From CAIWHR01 sp963830485 (GTDB lineage: Bacteria; Pseudomonadota; Gammaproteobacteria; Burkholderiales; Casimicrobiaceae), in assembly GCA_963830485.1 (NCBI GenBank), contig CAWHNE010000023.1, positions 92,741-156,740 on the forward strand: a stretch of DNA of 64,000 nucleotides, read 5' to 3'. Each line of letters begins with the position of its first letter. Positions within the stretch are counted from its first letter, which is position 1. The notes below the pieces were generated by a model. That model ran no database searches. It had not been told where the DNA came from and saw only the letters and a list, made by a program, of their open reading frames with translations. Shown one piece after another: positions 35,078 to 43,527 of this stretch. Position numbers and translations under genes: made by a program.

Positions 35078-36037
35078 CTACGGAAGCGCGATCGTGCGCA
35101 GCAGCGACTGCGCCTGCAGGGCGCCGGTGCGCGCGCCGCCGGCAAGCCGATGTCCGGCGACCGAAGGGAACACCGCTTGGACATCCTCGGGTACGACCAT
35201 CGGGCGGCCGGCAAGCAGCGCCCACGCCCGGGCCGCGGCCAGGAGCAGCAGTCCGGCGCGCGGCGAGAGGCCCCGGCGCGCTCCGGCGTCGGCGCCGCTT
35301 CCGACGTTGCCCCGGGTGGCCGCGAGCAGCGCCTGCACGTAATCGAGCAGCGCCGGCGCGACGTGGACGTTGGCGGCTTCGCGCTGCCATTCGAGGAGCG
35401 TCGGCGGATCGCCGAGCGGGGACAACGTGGCGATCTGCGCGCGCCGGTCGCCACCGGTCAGCAGTTCGCGCTCGGCGGCGGGGTCCGGGTAGCCCAGCTC
35501 GATCGCCATCAGGAAGCGGTCGAGTTGCGACTCTGGTAGGGGATATGCGCCGATCTGCTCGACGGGGTTCTGCGTCGCGATCACGAAGAACGGCTCGGGC
35601 AGTCGGCGCGTCTCGCCGTCCTGCGACACCTGCCGCTCCTCCATCGCCTCGAGGAGCGCGCTCTGCGTCTTCGGCGGCGCACGGTTGATCTCGTCCGCCA
35701 GCACTACCGAATTGAAGACAGGGCCCGGATGGAACCGGAACGACTGCGACGGCGCATCGAAGATCGACACGCCAAGGACGTCCGCCGGCAGCAGATCGCT
35801 CGTGAACTGGACCCGCGCGTACTTGAGGCCAAGCGTCGCGGCGAGCGCGTGCGCGAGGGTCGATTTGCCTACGCCCGGGATGTCCTCGATCAGCAGGTGG
35901 CCACGGGCGAGGAGGCAGGCGAGCGCGAGCCTGAGCGGGTCGGACTTGCCGACGACGATCCGCTCCAGTTGCGCGAGGACGGAGGCGAGCCGTTGGGCGG
36001 CGGGAACATTGGCTTGGCCGAGGGGGCGGACGGTCAT
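35078..36037 (-). CDS. moxR: MoxR family AAA+ ATPase
   Basis: 319 residues from the ATG at 36037; an in-frame ATG at 36124 would add a 29-residue poor-quality extension. Walker A in LLIEDIPGVGKSTLAHALA, Walker B with the MoxR extension VVLADEINRAPPKTQSALLE and AMEERQVSQDGETRRLP, sensor 1 FFVIATQNPVEQIGAYPLPE, and a C-terminal AAA lid with PRAGLLLLAAARAWALL. MoxR ATPases act as chaperones for metal-centre or envelope protein maturation. Promoter expected in the 220-base gap to the HDAC gene. Confidence 0.95.
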   Translation of the reverse strand: MTVRPLGQANVPAAQRLASVLAQLERIVVGKSDPLRLALACLLARGHLLIEDIPGVGKSTLAHALAATLGLKYARVQFTSDLLPADVLGVSIFDAPSQSFRFHPGPVFNSVVLADEINRAPPKTQSALLEAMEERQVSQDGETRRLPEPFFVIATQNPVEQIGAYPLPESQLDRFLMAIELGYPDPAAERELLTGGDRRAQIATLSPLGDPPTLLEWQREAANVHVAPALLDYVQALLAATRGNVGSGADAGARRGLSPRAGLLLLAAARAWALLAGRPMVVPEDVQAVFPSVAGHRLAGGARTGALQAQSLLRTIALP

Positions 36038-36257
36038 CGAGTGGGGGTCACGGGTAGGTTGAAGGCGGCGGCCAAGGGGGCCCTGGGTTCGGGCGGAGAC
36101 CGGCAACGCCCGCCATGTTCGCACCGCTACCCCTCACCTGAACAGGCCCTGTTCACCGGGGGACCGGCAACGGCTAAACTGGCTCGCGCGCCTCTCGCCG
36201 TTGGCGAGGAGCTTGCCGTTGGTCCTCGTCGCCGTCCGTTAGTTCGAAGCAAGCCCC

Positions 36258-37184
36258 GTGCCGACCGCCTTCATCACCCATCCGTCCTCGCTCCTGCACG
36301 ACATGGGGCCGTATCACCCGGAGTGCCCCGATCGCTTGCGGGCAATCGGCGACCGGCTGATCAGCGCGGGGCTCGACGTCTACCTCCGGCACTACGAGGC
36401 CCCGGCAGCCACCCACGAGCAGCTCGCGCGCGTACACGGCGAAGGCTACCTGGCGACGATCGAGGCGGAAAGCCCCGCCTCGGGCCTGCATTACATCGAC
36501 CCGGACACGGCGATGTGCCCGCACTCGCTCTCGGCAGCGCTGCACGCGGCCGGCGCGCTCGTGCTCGCCACGGACTTGGTCGCGCGCGGCGAGTGCCGGG
36601 GGGCGTTCTGCGCGATTCGTCCGCCGGGCCACCACGCCGAGCGCAACCGCGCGATGGGGTTCTGCCTGTTCAACAATGTCGCGGTGGGCGCCGCGCACGC
36701 GCTTGCCGCCCACGGCATCGAGCGCCTCGCGGTCATCGATTTCGACGTCCACCACGGCAATGGCACCGAGGACATCTTCGCCGGCGATCCACGGGTGCTG
36801 ATGGTCTCGACGTTCCAGCATCCGCTCTACCCGTATTCGGGCGTCGACCCGCTCGGGCCGAACATGGTCAACATCCCGCTGGCGGCGGGCAGCGACGGCG
36901 ACGCGTTTCGCGAGGCGGTGCGCGAGCACTGGTTGCCGGCGCTCGAAGCGCACCGGCCCGAGATCCTCTATATTTCGGCGGGATTCGACGCGCACCGCGA
37001 GGATCCGCTCGCCAACCTGAAGCTGACGGAAGCCGACTACGCGTGGGTGACACGCGAGCTCCTCGCGGTGGCAGCGAAGCATGCGCAGGGTCGCATCATC
37101 TCGTCGCTGGAAGGCGGCTACGCGCTGTCCGCGCTCGGACGGAGTGTCGCCGAGCACATTCGGGAGCTCCTCGTGGGGGCGTAA
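36258..37184 (+). CDS. Histone deacetylase family protein
   Basis: 308 residues from a GTG start. The zinc amidohydrolase fold of HDACs, acetylpolyamine and acetoin-utilisation deacetylases: HPSSLLHDMGPYHPECPDRL, IRPPGHHAERNRAMGFCLFN (His pair), LAVIDFDVHHGNGTEDIF (zinc Asp/His), STFQHPLYPYSG, and EILYISAGFDAHREDPLANL (second zinc Asp). All metal and catalytic residues seem present, so it is probably active. The acetylated substrate is unknown; polyamines or proteins are likely. Followed after 11 bases by the Rieske gene. Confidence 0.92.
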   Translation: MPTAFITHPSSLLHDMGPYHPECPDRLRAIGDRLISAGLDVYLRHYEAPAATHEQLARVHGEGYLATIEAESPASGLHYIDPDTAMCPHSLSAALHAAGALVLATDLVARGECRGAFCAIRPPGHHAERNRAMGFCLFNNVAVGAAHALAAHGIERLAVIDFDVHHGNGTEDIFAGDPRVLMVSTFQHPLYPYSGVDPLGPNMVNIPLAAGSDGDAFREAVREHWLPALEAHRPEILYISAGFDAHREDPLANLKLTEADYAWVTRELLAVAAKHAQGRIISSLEGGYALSALGRSVAEHIRELLVGA

Positions 37185-37195
37185 GTGGAGACGCG

Positions 37196-37900
37196 ATGAA
37201 GCGGAGGCAATTCCTCGAATCGTGCGCGGCGCTCTCGGGTGCCGCGGGGGTCGGTGCGCTGCCGGGCGCGTGGGCGAGCACTTCGCCGCGCCTCTACGAG
37301 CGCACGCGGCTGGTCGACATCCACGGCGCGCCGCTGCGCGCCGGCGCCCTCGCGATCGAGACGAACTACGTGTTCCATTATCCTTTCGCGGGCACGCCGT
37401 GCTTCCTGCTGCGGCTGCCGCGGCCGGTCGCCGCGGAGGCGACGCTGCGACGGGAAGACGGCGCGACGTACGCGTGGACCGGCGGCGTCGGTCCGGCGCG
37501 CTCGGTCGTCGCGTTCTCGGCGATCTGCGCGCACAAGCTCGCCTATCCGACGCGCGACATCTCGTTCATCCGCTACCAGCCGCAGAAGTCGGCGACGTCC
37601 GACGCGCACGTGATCCATTGCTGCGCGGATCACAGCGTCTACGATCCGGCCGACGGCGCGCGCGTGCTCCAGGGCCCGGCGCCGCAGCCGCTCGCGGCGA
37701 TCCTGCTCGAATACGAGGCCGCGACCGACGGACTCGTCGCGCTCGGTACCGTTGGCGCCGAGCAGTTCGACCGCTTCTTCGAGAAATACGACTTCAAGCT
37801 CGGCATGGAATACGGGCAAGGCAAGGCGAAGGCGCGCGTCGGCGGCACCAGTGTCGTGCGCGAGCTCTCGCAGTTCTGCAAGCAGACGGTGCAGTGCTGA
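37196..37900 (+). CDS. Tat-exported Rieske [2Fe-2S] protein
   Basis: 234 residues. The N-terminus MKRRQFLESCAALSG has the twin-arginine RRxFL motif and a hydrophobic core. The Rieske cluster ligands are C111-A-H113 in ICAHKLAYP and C143-A-D-H146 in HCCADHSVYD, so a 2Fe-2S centre is expected. Probably a periplasmic electron carrier, but not the bc1 Rieske subunit, whose genes are absent here. Redox partner unknown. Confidence 0.88.
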   Translation: MKRRQFLESCAALSGAAGVGALPGAWASTSPRLYERTRLVDIHGAPLRAGALAIETNYVFHYPFAGTPCFLLRLPRPVAAEATLRREDGATYAWTGGVGPARSVVAFSAICAHKLAYPTRDISFIRYQPQKSATSDAHVIHCCADHSVYDPADGARVLQGPAPQPLAAILLEYEAATDGLVALGTVGAEQFDRFFEKYDFKLGMEYGQGKAKARVGGTSVVRELSQFCKQTVQC

Positions 37901-37910
37901 GCGACGGCAC

Positions 37911-39524
37911 CTATGGAACGTAGCCCGGGATGGCGCGTTCGTCGACCGCGTCGATCTGCGCGGAGTCCATGAATTTGTGCGCGTAGTCGAGGTAGACCCG
38001 GCGGCGCACGAACACGTCGAAGAGATCCGGGTCGACGTGCCCGTTCACGCTCATCCGCCCGAGGATCGCGAGCGACTCCGACAGCGTCTTCCCGGGCTTG
38101 TACGGCCGGTCCGGCGCCGTCAGCGCCTCGAAGATATCGGCGATGCCCATCATCCGCGCCTGCCACGACATCTGCTCGCGCGTGAGGCCGCGCGGGTAGC
38201 CGCGTCCGTCCATGCGCTCGTGGTGCCCGCCCGCGTACTCGGGGACGCGGGCCAGGTGCCGGGGCCACGGCAGCGATTCGAGCATCGCGATCGTCGACTC
38301 GATGTGCCGGTTGATGACCGCGCGCTCCGCGTTCGTCAGCGTTCCGTACGGGATCGTCAGGTTCTCGAGCTCGTCCTCCGTGAGAATCGGGCGCGGCGCG
38401 CCGTCGGGACCGGGATAGGAGCGCTCGCCGATGCGTCGCACGCGCTCGAGATCGGCGGTGGCCATCTTCTCCTGGCCGATGTTCGCGTGGCGCAGGAACT
38501 CGAGATCGGCGGCGATCGCCTGCAGCTCGGTCGCGAGCGCCGCGTCGGTCGTCGCCGCGTCCGCGCCTTCGAGCTTGCGCTCGAGCGCGCGCCGGCGTGC
38601 GTCCTGGGCGAGCGCGTCGAAGCGGGCCGCGACCAGCTCGATCCGGTCGACGATCGTCTCGAGCTTCGTTGCCTTGTCGACGACATGTACCGGCGTCGTG
38701 ATCTTGCCGCAGTCGTGCAGCATGCCGGCCAGCTTGAGCTCCGCGCGATCACGCTCGGTCATGCTGAACGGGGCGAGCGCCCCGTCGGTCGTCGCGTGCG
38801 CCGCCTCGGCCAGCATCATCGTGAGCTCCGGCACGCGCTGGCAGTGGCCGCCCGTGTACGGCGACTTCTCGTCGATCGCCGTGTTGACGAGCGCGACCAG
38901 GCTCTCGAACAGCGTTTCGAGCTGACCGATCAGGAGCTGGTTCGAGAGCACGACCCCGGCGAGACCGGTCAGCGCTTCCGCGAGCCGCTGGTCCGCCTCG
39001 CAGAATTCGGCGGCCGCCCCCTCCGCGTCCTGCGCGTTGACGAGCTGCAGCACGCCGATCAGCTCGTCGCGGTGGTCCTGCATGGGTACGGCGAGCAGCG
39101 AACGCGTCCGGTAGCCGAACTGCGCATCGAAGCGCTTCGCCGCGGCGAAGTCGTAACCCGCGACCGCGTAGACGTCGGCGATCCGTACGCACTGCCGCGT
39201 GAGCGCCGCGTGCGCGACGACGGCTTCGTGGTTGGGCCGGCCGTCGGGCAGGGCGAGCGGCACCCGGGGCAGCGCGAGATCGGCCGCGCGCGCCCCGCCG
39301 TCGCCCCAGCCGAGCGAGCGGTTGCGCACGATGTCGAATGACAGCGTCCCGGCTCTGGCATCGAGCCGGTAGAGCGCGCCCCCGTCGGCGCGCGTCAGGC
39401 GCATCGCGGCCGCCACGATGATGTCGAGCAGATGCGACGCGTCGCGCTCACGGGCGAGCGCGCGCCCGACCTCCGCCAGTTGCTCGAATCGCGACACGGG
39501 CTCGTCGATCGGTGGCGTCTGCAT
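37911..39524 (-). CDS. GAF/HD-GYP cyclic-di-GMP phosphodiesterase-like regulator
   Basis: 537 residues from the ATG at 39524, after GGAG; an in-frame ATG at 39542 is less likely. An N-terminal GAF domain (FEQLAEVGRALARERDASHL to EALTGLAGVVLSNQLL) precedes the HD-GYP domain: HD in LAGMLHDCGKITTPVHVVDK and the GYP motif in GGHHERMDGRGYPRGLT. HD-GYP proteins hydrolyse cyclic-di-GMP. An insertion of about 95 residues separates the HD pair from the usual GxLTxxE helix (GTLTNAERAVINRHIE). All signature residues I can check are present. Confidence 0.92.
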   Translation of the reverse strand: MQTPPIDEPVSRFEQLAEVGRALARERDASHLLDIIVAAAMRLTRADGGALYRLDARAGTLSFDIVRNRSLGWGDGGARAADLALPRVPLALPDGRPNHEAVVAHAALTRQCVRIADVYAVAGYDFAAAKRFDAQFGYRTRSLLAVPMQDHRDELIGVLQLVNAQDAEGAAAEFCEADQRLAEALTGLAGVVLSNQLLIGQLETLFESLVALVNTAIDEKSPYTGGHCQRVPELTMMLAEAAHATTDGALAPFSMTERDRAELKLAGMLHDCGKITTPVHVVDKATKLETIVDRIELVAARFDALAQDARRRALERKLEGADAATTDAALATELQAIAADLEFLRHANIGQEKMATADLERVRRIGERSYPGPDGAPRPILTEDELENLTIPYGTLTNAERAVINRHIESTIAMLESLPWPRHLARVPEYAGGHHERMDGRGYPRGLTREQMSWQARMMGIADIFEALTAPDRPYKPGKTLSESLAILGRMSVNGHVDPDLFDVFVRRRVYLDYAHKFMDSAQIDAVDERAIPGYVP

Positions 39525-39661
39525 GGCGGCCGCTCCGAACACGGGGGCAACGAGTCTACCGGATGCGCGCCCGGAGCGCCCGGGCGGCGGTGTCCGCTAC
39601 AATCGCGGCTCGCGTGCACGCGCACCCCTCGTGCCGCGCCGACCCGCCGCGCCACCCGCGC

Positions 39662-40438
39662 ATGGACTCCGCCGCCATCGTCGTCGCCGAACTCCGCAAG
39701 TCCTACGGCAAGGTCGAGGCGGTCAAGGGCATCTCGTTCGCGGTTCGCCGCGGCACCACGACGGCGCTGCTCGGCGGCAATGGCGCCGGCAAGACGACGA
39801 CGCTCTCGATGCTCCTGGGCGTGCTCACGCCGACGGCCGGACGCGTGAGCGTCCTGGGCGCGGAGATGCCGCGGGAGCGGCACCGCGTGCTGCCGCGGCT
39901 CAACTTCACTTCGCCGTACGTCGACCTGCCGAAGCGGCTCACCGTGCGCGAGAACCTCGCGGTGTTCGCCGATCTCTACGGGATCCGCGACGCGCGCGAG
40001 CGCATCGATGCGGTGGCCGCCGACTGCGATCTCGGCGGCCTGCTGAAGCGTCCGTACGGCAGCCTATCGGCGGGCCAGCGCACCCGCGTGTCGCTCGCGA
40101 AGGCCGTGATCAACGAGCCCGACGTGCTGCTCTTGGACGAGCCGACCGCGTCGCTCGACCCGGACATCGGCGACCGGATGCGCACGTATCTGGAACAGTA
40201 CCAGCGGCGCACCGGTTGCACGATGCTGCTCGCTTCGCACCACATGGGCGAAGTCGAGCGGATGTGCGACGACGTGATCATGCTGCGCGAGGGCCTCGTC
40301 GTCGATCAGGGCTCGCCGCAGGCGCTCCTTGCAAAGTACGGCCGCGCGAACATGGAGGAGGTGTTCCTCGACATCGCGCGCGGCCGCGGGGGCGAGCCCG
40401 TCGCGGGCAGCGCCGCCGAAGAGATCACCGCGTTCTGA
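39662..40438 (+). CDS. ABC-2 type transporter ATP-binding protein
   Basis: 258 residues. Walker A LLGGNGAGKTTTLSMLLG, signature SLSAGQRTRVSLAKA, Walker B VLLLDEPTASLDPD, switch His in MLLASHHMGEVERM. DrrA/NodI-like ATPase. Its stop (TGA, 40436-40438) overlaps the permease ATG by one base, so the two form one exporter. Cargo unknown. Confidence 0.93.
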   Translation: MDSAAIVVAELRKSYGKVEAVKGISFAVRRGTTTALLGGNGAGKTTTLSMLLGVLTPTAGRVSVLGAEMPRERHRVLPRLNFTSPYVDLPKRLTVRENLAVFADLYGIRDARERIDAVAADCDLGGLLKRPYGSLSAGQRTRVSLAKAVINEPDVLLLDEPTASLDPDIGDRMRTYLEQYQRRTGCTMLLASHHMGEVERMCDDVIMLREGLVVDQGSPQALLAKYGRANMEEVFLDIARGRGGEPVAGSAAEEITAF

Positions 40439-41271
40439 TGAAGACGACGGCGACGCTCGTGCGGGACGAAGGCGCCGTGGCGTCGCTACGCCGCATCCGC
40501 GCGATCCTGCGGCGGCACGCCTACCTGATCGTGAAATCGTGGACGCGCATCGTGTCGATGATGTATTACCCGACGGTGACGATGGTGGTCTGGGCCTTCG
40601 TCACGCTCTACCTCGCGCCCACGAACAACTTCCTCAAGGATGCGCCGGGCTTCTTCATCGGCGCCGTGCTCCTGTGGGACGTGCTCTTCCGCGGCCAGCT
40701 CGGCGTGTCGCTCACGTTCATCGAGGAGCTCTACGCGCGCAACCTCGGCAACCTGTTCGTCTCGCCGCTGACGCTGCCGGAGTACATCGCCGGCCAGCTC
40801 GCGATGAGCGTGCTGCGCGCGCTGATCGGCGTCGGCGGCGCGTGCTTCTTCGCCTGGCTCCTGTTCCGCTACTCGATCTTCTCGCTCGGATTCCCGCTGA
40901 TCGCGTTCTTCGCGAACTTGCTCGTGTTCGGCTGGGCCATCGGCCTTGCGATGTCGGGCATGATCATGCGGCTCGGGCTCGGCGCCGAGGAGCTCGCCTG
41001 GGCGGCGATCTTCGTCGTCGCGCCCGTGTCCGGCGTCTACTATCCGATCGGCGTGCTGCCCGGATGGATGCAGGCAATCGCCTGGGTGACGCCGTCCGCG
41101 CATGTCTTCGAAGGGATGCGCGGCGTCCTGCTGCAAGGCATTTTCCGCTGGGACGCCTTCTGGATGGCACTCGCGCTCAACGCTGTCTACCTCGTGCTGG
41201 GCGCACTCGTGTTCGCATGGTCGGTGCGCTGGGCGCGGGTGCACGGCACGCTCCTGCAGATGGGGGAGTAG
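40438..41271 (+). CDS. ABC-2 type transporter permease
   Basis: 277 residues with about six membrane spans (MMYYPTVTMVVWAFVTLYL; FFIGAVLLWDVLFRGQLGVS; LIGVGGACFFAWLLFRYSI; LIAFFANLLVFGWAIGLAMS). The ABC-2 signature region VSGVYYPIGVLPGWMQAIAW leads into WVTPSAHVFEGMRG. Partner of the preceding ATPase. The stop TAG (41269-41271) coincides with the first bases of REP-like repeat copy 3, so the repeat may supply this stop. Confidence 0.92.
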   Translation: MKTTATLVRDEGAVASLRRIRAILRRHAYLIVKSWTRIVSMMYYPTVTMVVWAFVTLYLAPTNNFLKDAPGFFIGAVLLWDVLFRGQLGVSLTFIEELYARNLGNLFVSPLTLPEYIAGQLAMSVLRALIGVGGACFFAWLLFRYSIFSLGFPLIAFFANLLVFGWAIGLAMSGMIMRLGLGAEELAWAAIFVVAPVSGVYYPIGVLPGWMQAIAWVTPSAHVFEGMRGVLLQGIFRWDAFWMALALNAVYLVLGALVFAWSVRWARVHGTLLQMGE

Positions 41272-41400
41272 CGGCGCGAGCGGCGAGCCGGGGCCCCACG
41301 GCGTGGTATGCCGTGGGGGAGCGAGCGATCGCGAGTCGCCGCAGGCGGCCGACAAAGCAGCGCAACGATAAGTCGAGACGGAGCGGAGGCCGCGGGCGGG
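41269..41400 (+). repeat. REP-like repeat, copy 3
   Basis: TAGCGGCGCGAGCGGCGAGC, then a perfect hairpin CCCCACGGC...GCCGTGGGG, then GGGGGAGCGAGCGATCGCGA, GTCGCCGCAGGCGGCCGAC and GAGCGGAGGCCGCGG. Same order and orientation as copies 1 and 2. The remaining bases to 41583 hold no supported gene. Confidence 0.8.
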
Positions 41401-41583
41401 GCGTGGAACGAATTCTGCTCGGCGATAGGCAGAGCGCCGCAGCGGCTTCCGTGCCGTCGGGCACCTTTGTCATCGGATTGCCTCCGCGCCAGAGTGCCAA
41501 CCCGAAGCTCGGGATCGTCTGCGGCGCCATGGTGCGCGCGTCGCGCGACGCGCGTCTTTGAAGGATTTGCGAGGAGAAATTAC

Positions 41584-41853
41584 ATGGGCGACGCAACGAA
41601 CCTGTCGCGCCGCGGCGTCTTGAGGGTCGGAGCGCTCGTGGCGGGCGCCGGGCTCGCGGCGACCGTGCTTCCGGCGCGGGACGCGCTGGCGCAGCAGAGG
41701 GCATCGAAGGAGTCGATGAAATACCAGGACAAGCCCAACGGCGATATGAAGTGCAGCAACTGCAGCCAATTCGTGGCGCCGGACGGCTGCAAGGTTGTCG
41801 AAGGAAAGATCAGTCCCGAGGGCTATTGCATCGCCTGGGTGAAGAAAGCCTGA
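41584..41853 (+). CDS. High-potential iron-sulfur protein (HiPIP)
   Basis: 89 residues, start ATG after GAGGAGAAATTAC. A twin-arginine signal (SRRGVLRVGALVAGAGLAAT) and cleavage near ALA-QQRASKE give a ~50-residue mature protein. Four cluster cysteines at 57, 60, 69 and 82 (CSNC, DGC, GYC) fit the [4Fe-4S] HiPIP pattern. A soluble periplasmic electron carrier between the bc1 complex and oxidases or reaction centres. Single-gene unit. Confidence 0.95.
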   Translation: MGDATNLSRRGVLRVGALVAGAGLAATVLPARDALAQQRASKESMKYQDKPNGDMKCSNCSQFVAPDGCKVVEGKISPEGYCIAWVKKA

Positions 41854-42118
41854 ATTCGCCGGCTTGGCGTGGGTCGCTTCCCGGCGCGATGCCGGAGCGG
41901 CAGCGGTGGATTGAACGGTCTTGACGCGCTGGGTGGCGCGACGGCCGAGGCTGTCGTCGGCACGGCGGTGTTGGCCGCGCTGCAGTCGCGGACCGGAGCC
42001 TGACCGTACGACGCGTGATGGGGGGCCCGAAGGCGGCGACGGCGGCGTTTCCCCGAATCCGCGAGGACGTCGGCGTGCATCCAATGCATCGCCGTCCCCA
42101 TTTTCCGCAGGAGTCGCC

Positions 42119-42886
42119 ATGACCGCGTCCCGCAATTCGCCCTTATCGTCCCGTTGGGCTGCGTTCCCGGCTGCTGCGGTACTCGCGTTTCTAACCGCCT
42201 ATGGGATCGGTCAGGCGTGGGCCGGCGAGCACATCAAGGGTTCGGGCGTCGTCCGGACGGAAACGCGCGACGTGAACGGCTTTCGCGGCGTCGCGCTCGA
42301 CGTGCCCGCGAACGTGACCCTGCGCCAAGGCGCGGGCGAGGGCGTGTCGATCAAGGGCGACGACAACGTCGTCCCGCTGGTCCAGACGGTGGTCGAAGAC
42401 GGCACGCTCAGGATCCGCTGGGTTCGCCGCAACCTTTCAATTGACTTCACGTCGCTCGACATCGTCGTCGACACGAAGAGCATCGATGCGCTCGCGGTCC
42501 GCGGCTCCGGGCAGCTAAGAGCGGCGCAGCTCAAAGCGGGCACTCTGCACGCGGCGGTCGACGGCTCGGGCAGGATCACCTTCGACACGCTGGACGTGGA
42601 TTCACTCGATGTCGCCATCCGCGGCAACGGCCGACTCGCGGCCGCGGGTCGCGCGGATGCGCTCGATGTGGCCATTGCCGGTTCGGGAGACCTGGTCGCT
42701 GCCAAGCTCCATTCGCGGCATGCCCGGGTCTCACTCATGGGTTCGGCCAAAGCCACGGTGTGGGCGCAGGATGCCCTCGATGCCACGATCGCCGGCTCGG
42801 GCGAGATCAAGTACCACGGCAAGCCGCGGCTCACGCAGACCCTGGCAGGTTCGGGCCGCATCCGGCCTGCGGGCACGTCAATCTGA
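42119..42886 (+). CDS. DUF2807 (GIN-domain) secreted protein
   Basis: 255 residues from the ATG at 42119. An N-terminal hydrophobic signal (AAFPAAAVLAFLTAYGIGQA, cut near WAGEHIKG) precedes a repetitive beta-solenoid domain (GVALDVPANVTLRQGAGEGV, IDALAVRGSGQLRAAQLKAG, HAAVDGSGRITFDTLDVDS, DVAIAGSGDLVAAKL, ATIAGSGEIKYHG), the head-GIN pattern of putative auto-transporter adhesins. Function unknown. It lies 265 bases from HiPIP; no gene is evident in between. Confidence 0.88.
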   Translation: MTASRNSPLSSRWAAFPAAAVLAFLTAYGIGQAWAGEHIKGSGVVRTETRDVNGFRGVALDVPANVTLRQGAGEGVSIKGDDNVVPLVQTVVEDGTLRIRWVRRNLSIDFTSLDIVVDTKSIDALAVRGSGQLRAAQLKAGTLHAAVDGSGRITFDTLDVDSLDVAIRGNGRLAAAGRADALDVAIAGSGDLVAAKLHSRHARVSLMGSAKATVWAQDALDATIAGSGEIKYHGKPRLTQTLAGSGRIRPAGTSI

Positions 42887-43058
42887 CGCAAGGCGCTTCG
42901 ACTGCGCCGGTTCATCCCTGAGCAGGCGACACACGTCGCCTAATTCGGTTAGCCTAGGCCGCCATGCGACGGCCTATCAGCGCTTCGCGGCGACGCGCAG
43001 CTGCTTGCATACCGTTTCAGACGGAAGGCCCGTTGCTTCTTCCGCCCCGGAGAACCCA

Positions 43059-43439
43059 ATGAACGAAGCGCAAACCCATCCCTACGCCACGTTCCTCGAC
43101 GTTCTGCATCCGGCGCTCAGCATTGTCGACGTCCCGTCGCTCGTTCGCGCCTGCACCCACCGGTGGTACAACCAGACGCTGTGCAAGGTGAACGACTCCG
43201 TCATCCGGCTCGGCGTGTTGCAAGGCGAGTATCACTGGCACAAGCACGACAACGACGACGAATTCTTCTTCGTCCTCGACGGTCACTTCTTCGTCGACCT
43301 GGAAGGGCGCGTGGTCGAGCTCGCACCCCAGCAGGGCTTTGTCGTCCCGAAGGGCGTTGTGCACCGTACGCGAGCGCCGGAGCGAGCCGTCGTACTCATG
43401 GTTGAAACCGCGGCGATCGTTCCCACGGGCGACACTTGA
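43059..43439 (+). CDS. Small cupin-domain protein
   Basis: 126 residues from the ATG at 43059, with CCGGAG upstream. The cupin barrel motif 1 GEYHWHKHDNDDEFFFVLDG supplies three His and a Glu for a metal. Motif 2 is PQQGFVVPKGVVHRTRAPER. Single-domain cupins act as isomerases, dioxygenases or sensors; the role here cannot be set. Confidence 0.87.
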   Translation: MNEAQTHPYATFLDVLHPALSIVDVPSLVRACTHRWYNQTLCKVNDSVIRLGVLQGEYHWHKHDNDDEFFFVLDGHFFVDLEGRVVELAPQQGFVVPKGVVHRTRAPERAVVLMVETAAIVPTGDT

Positions 43440-43527
43440 CCGGGGATCGACTCGCAAGCCGCGTCGCCGCGGCTTCTGACTCGTTGTGCGAGATCAGCGC
43501 GCCGTCGCGCGGACGTGCGGAGGATAA

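Noticed and set aside
34023..35390. Long N-terminal extension of the transglutaminase frame
   Set aside because: It overlaps DUF58 and moxR in another frame and is Arg/Ala-rich shadow sequence; the ATG at 34022 overlapping the DUF58 stop is the coupled start.
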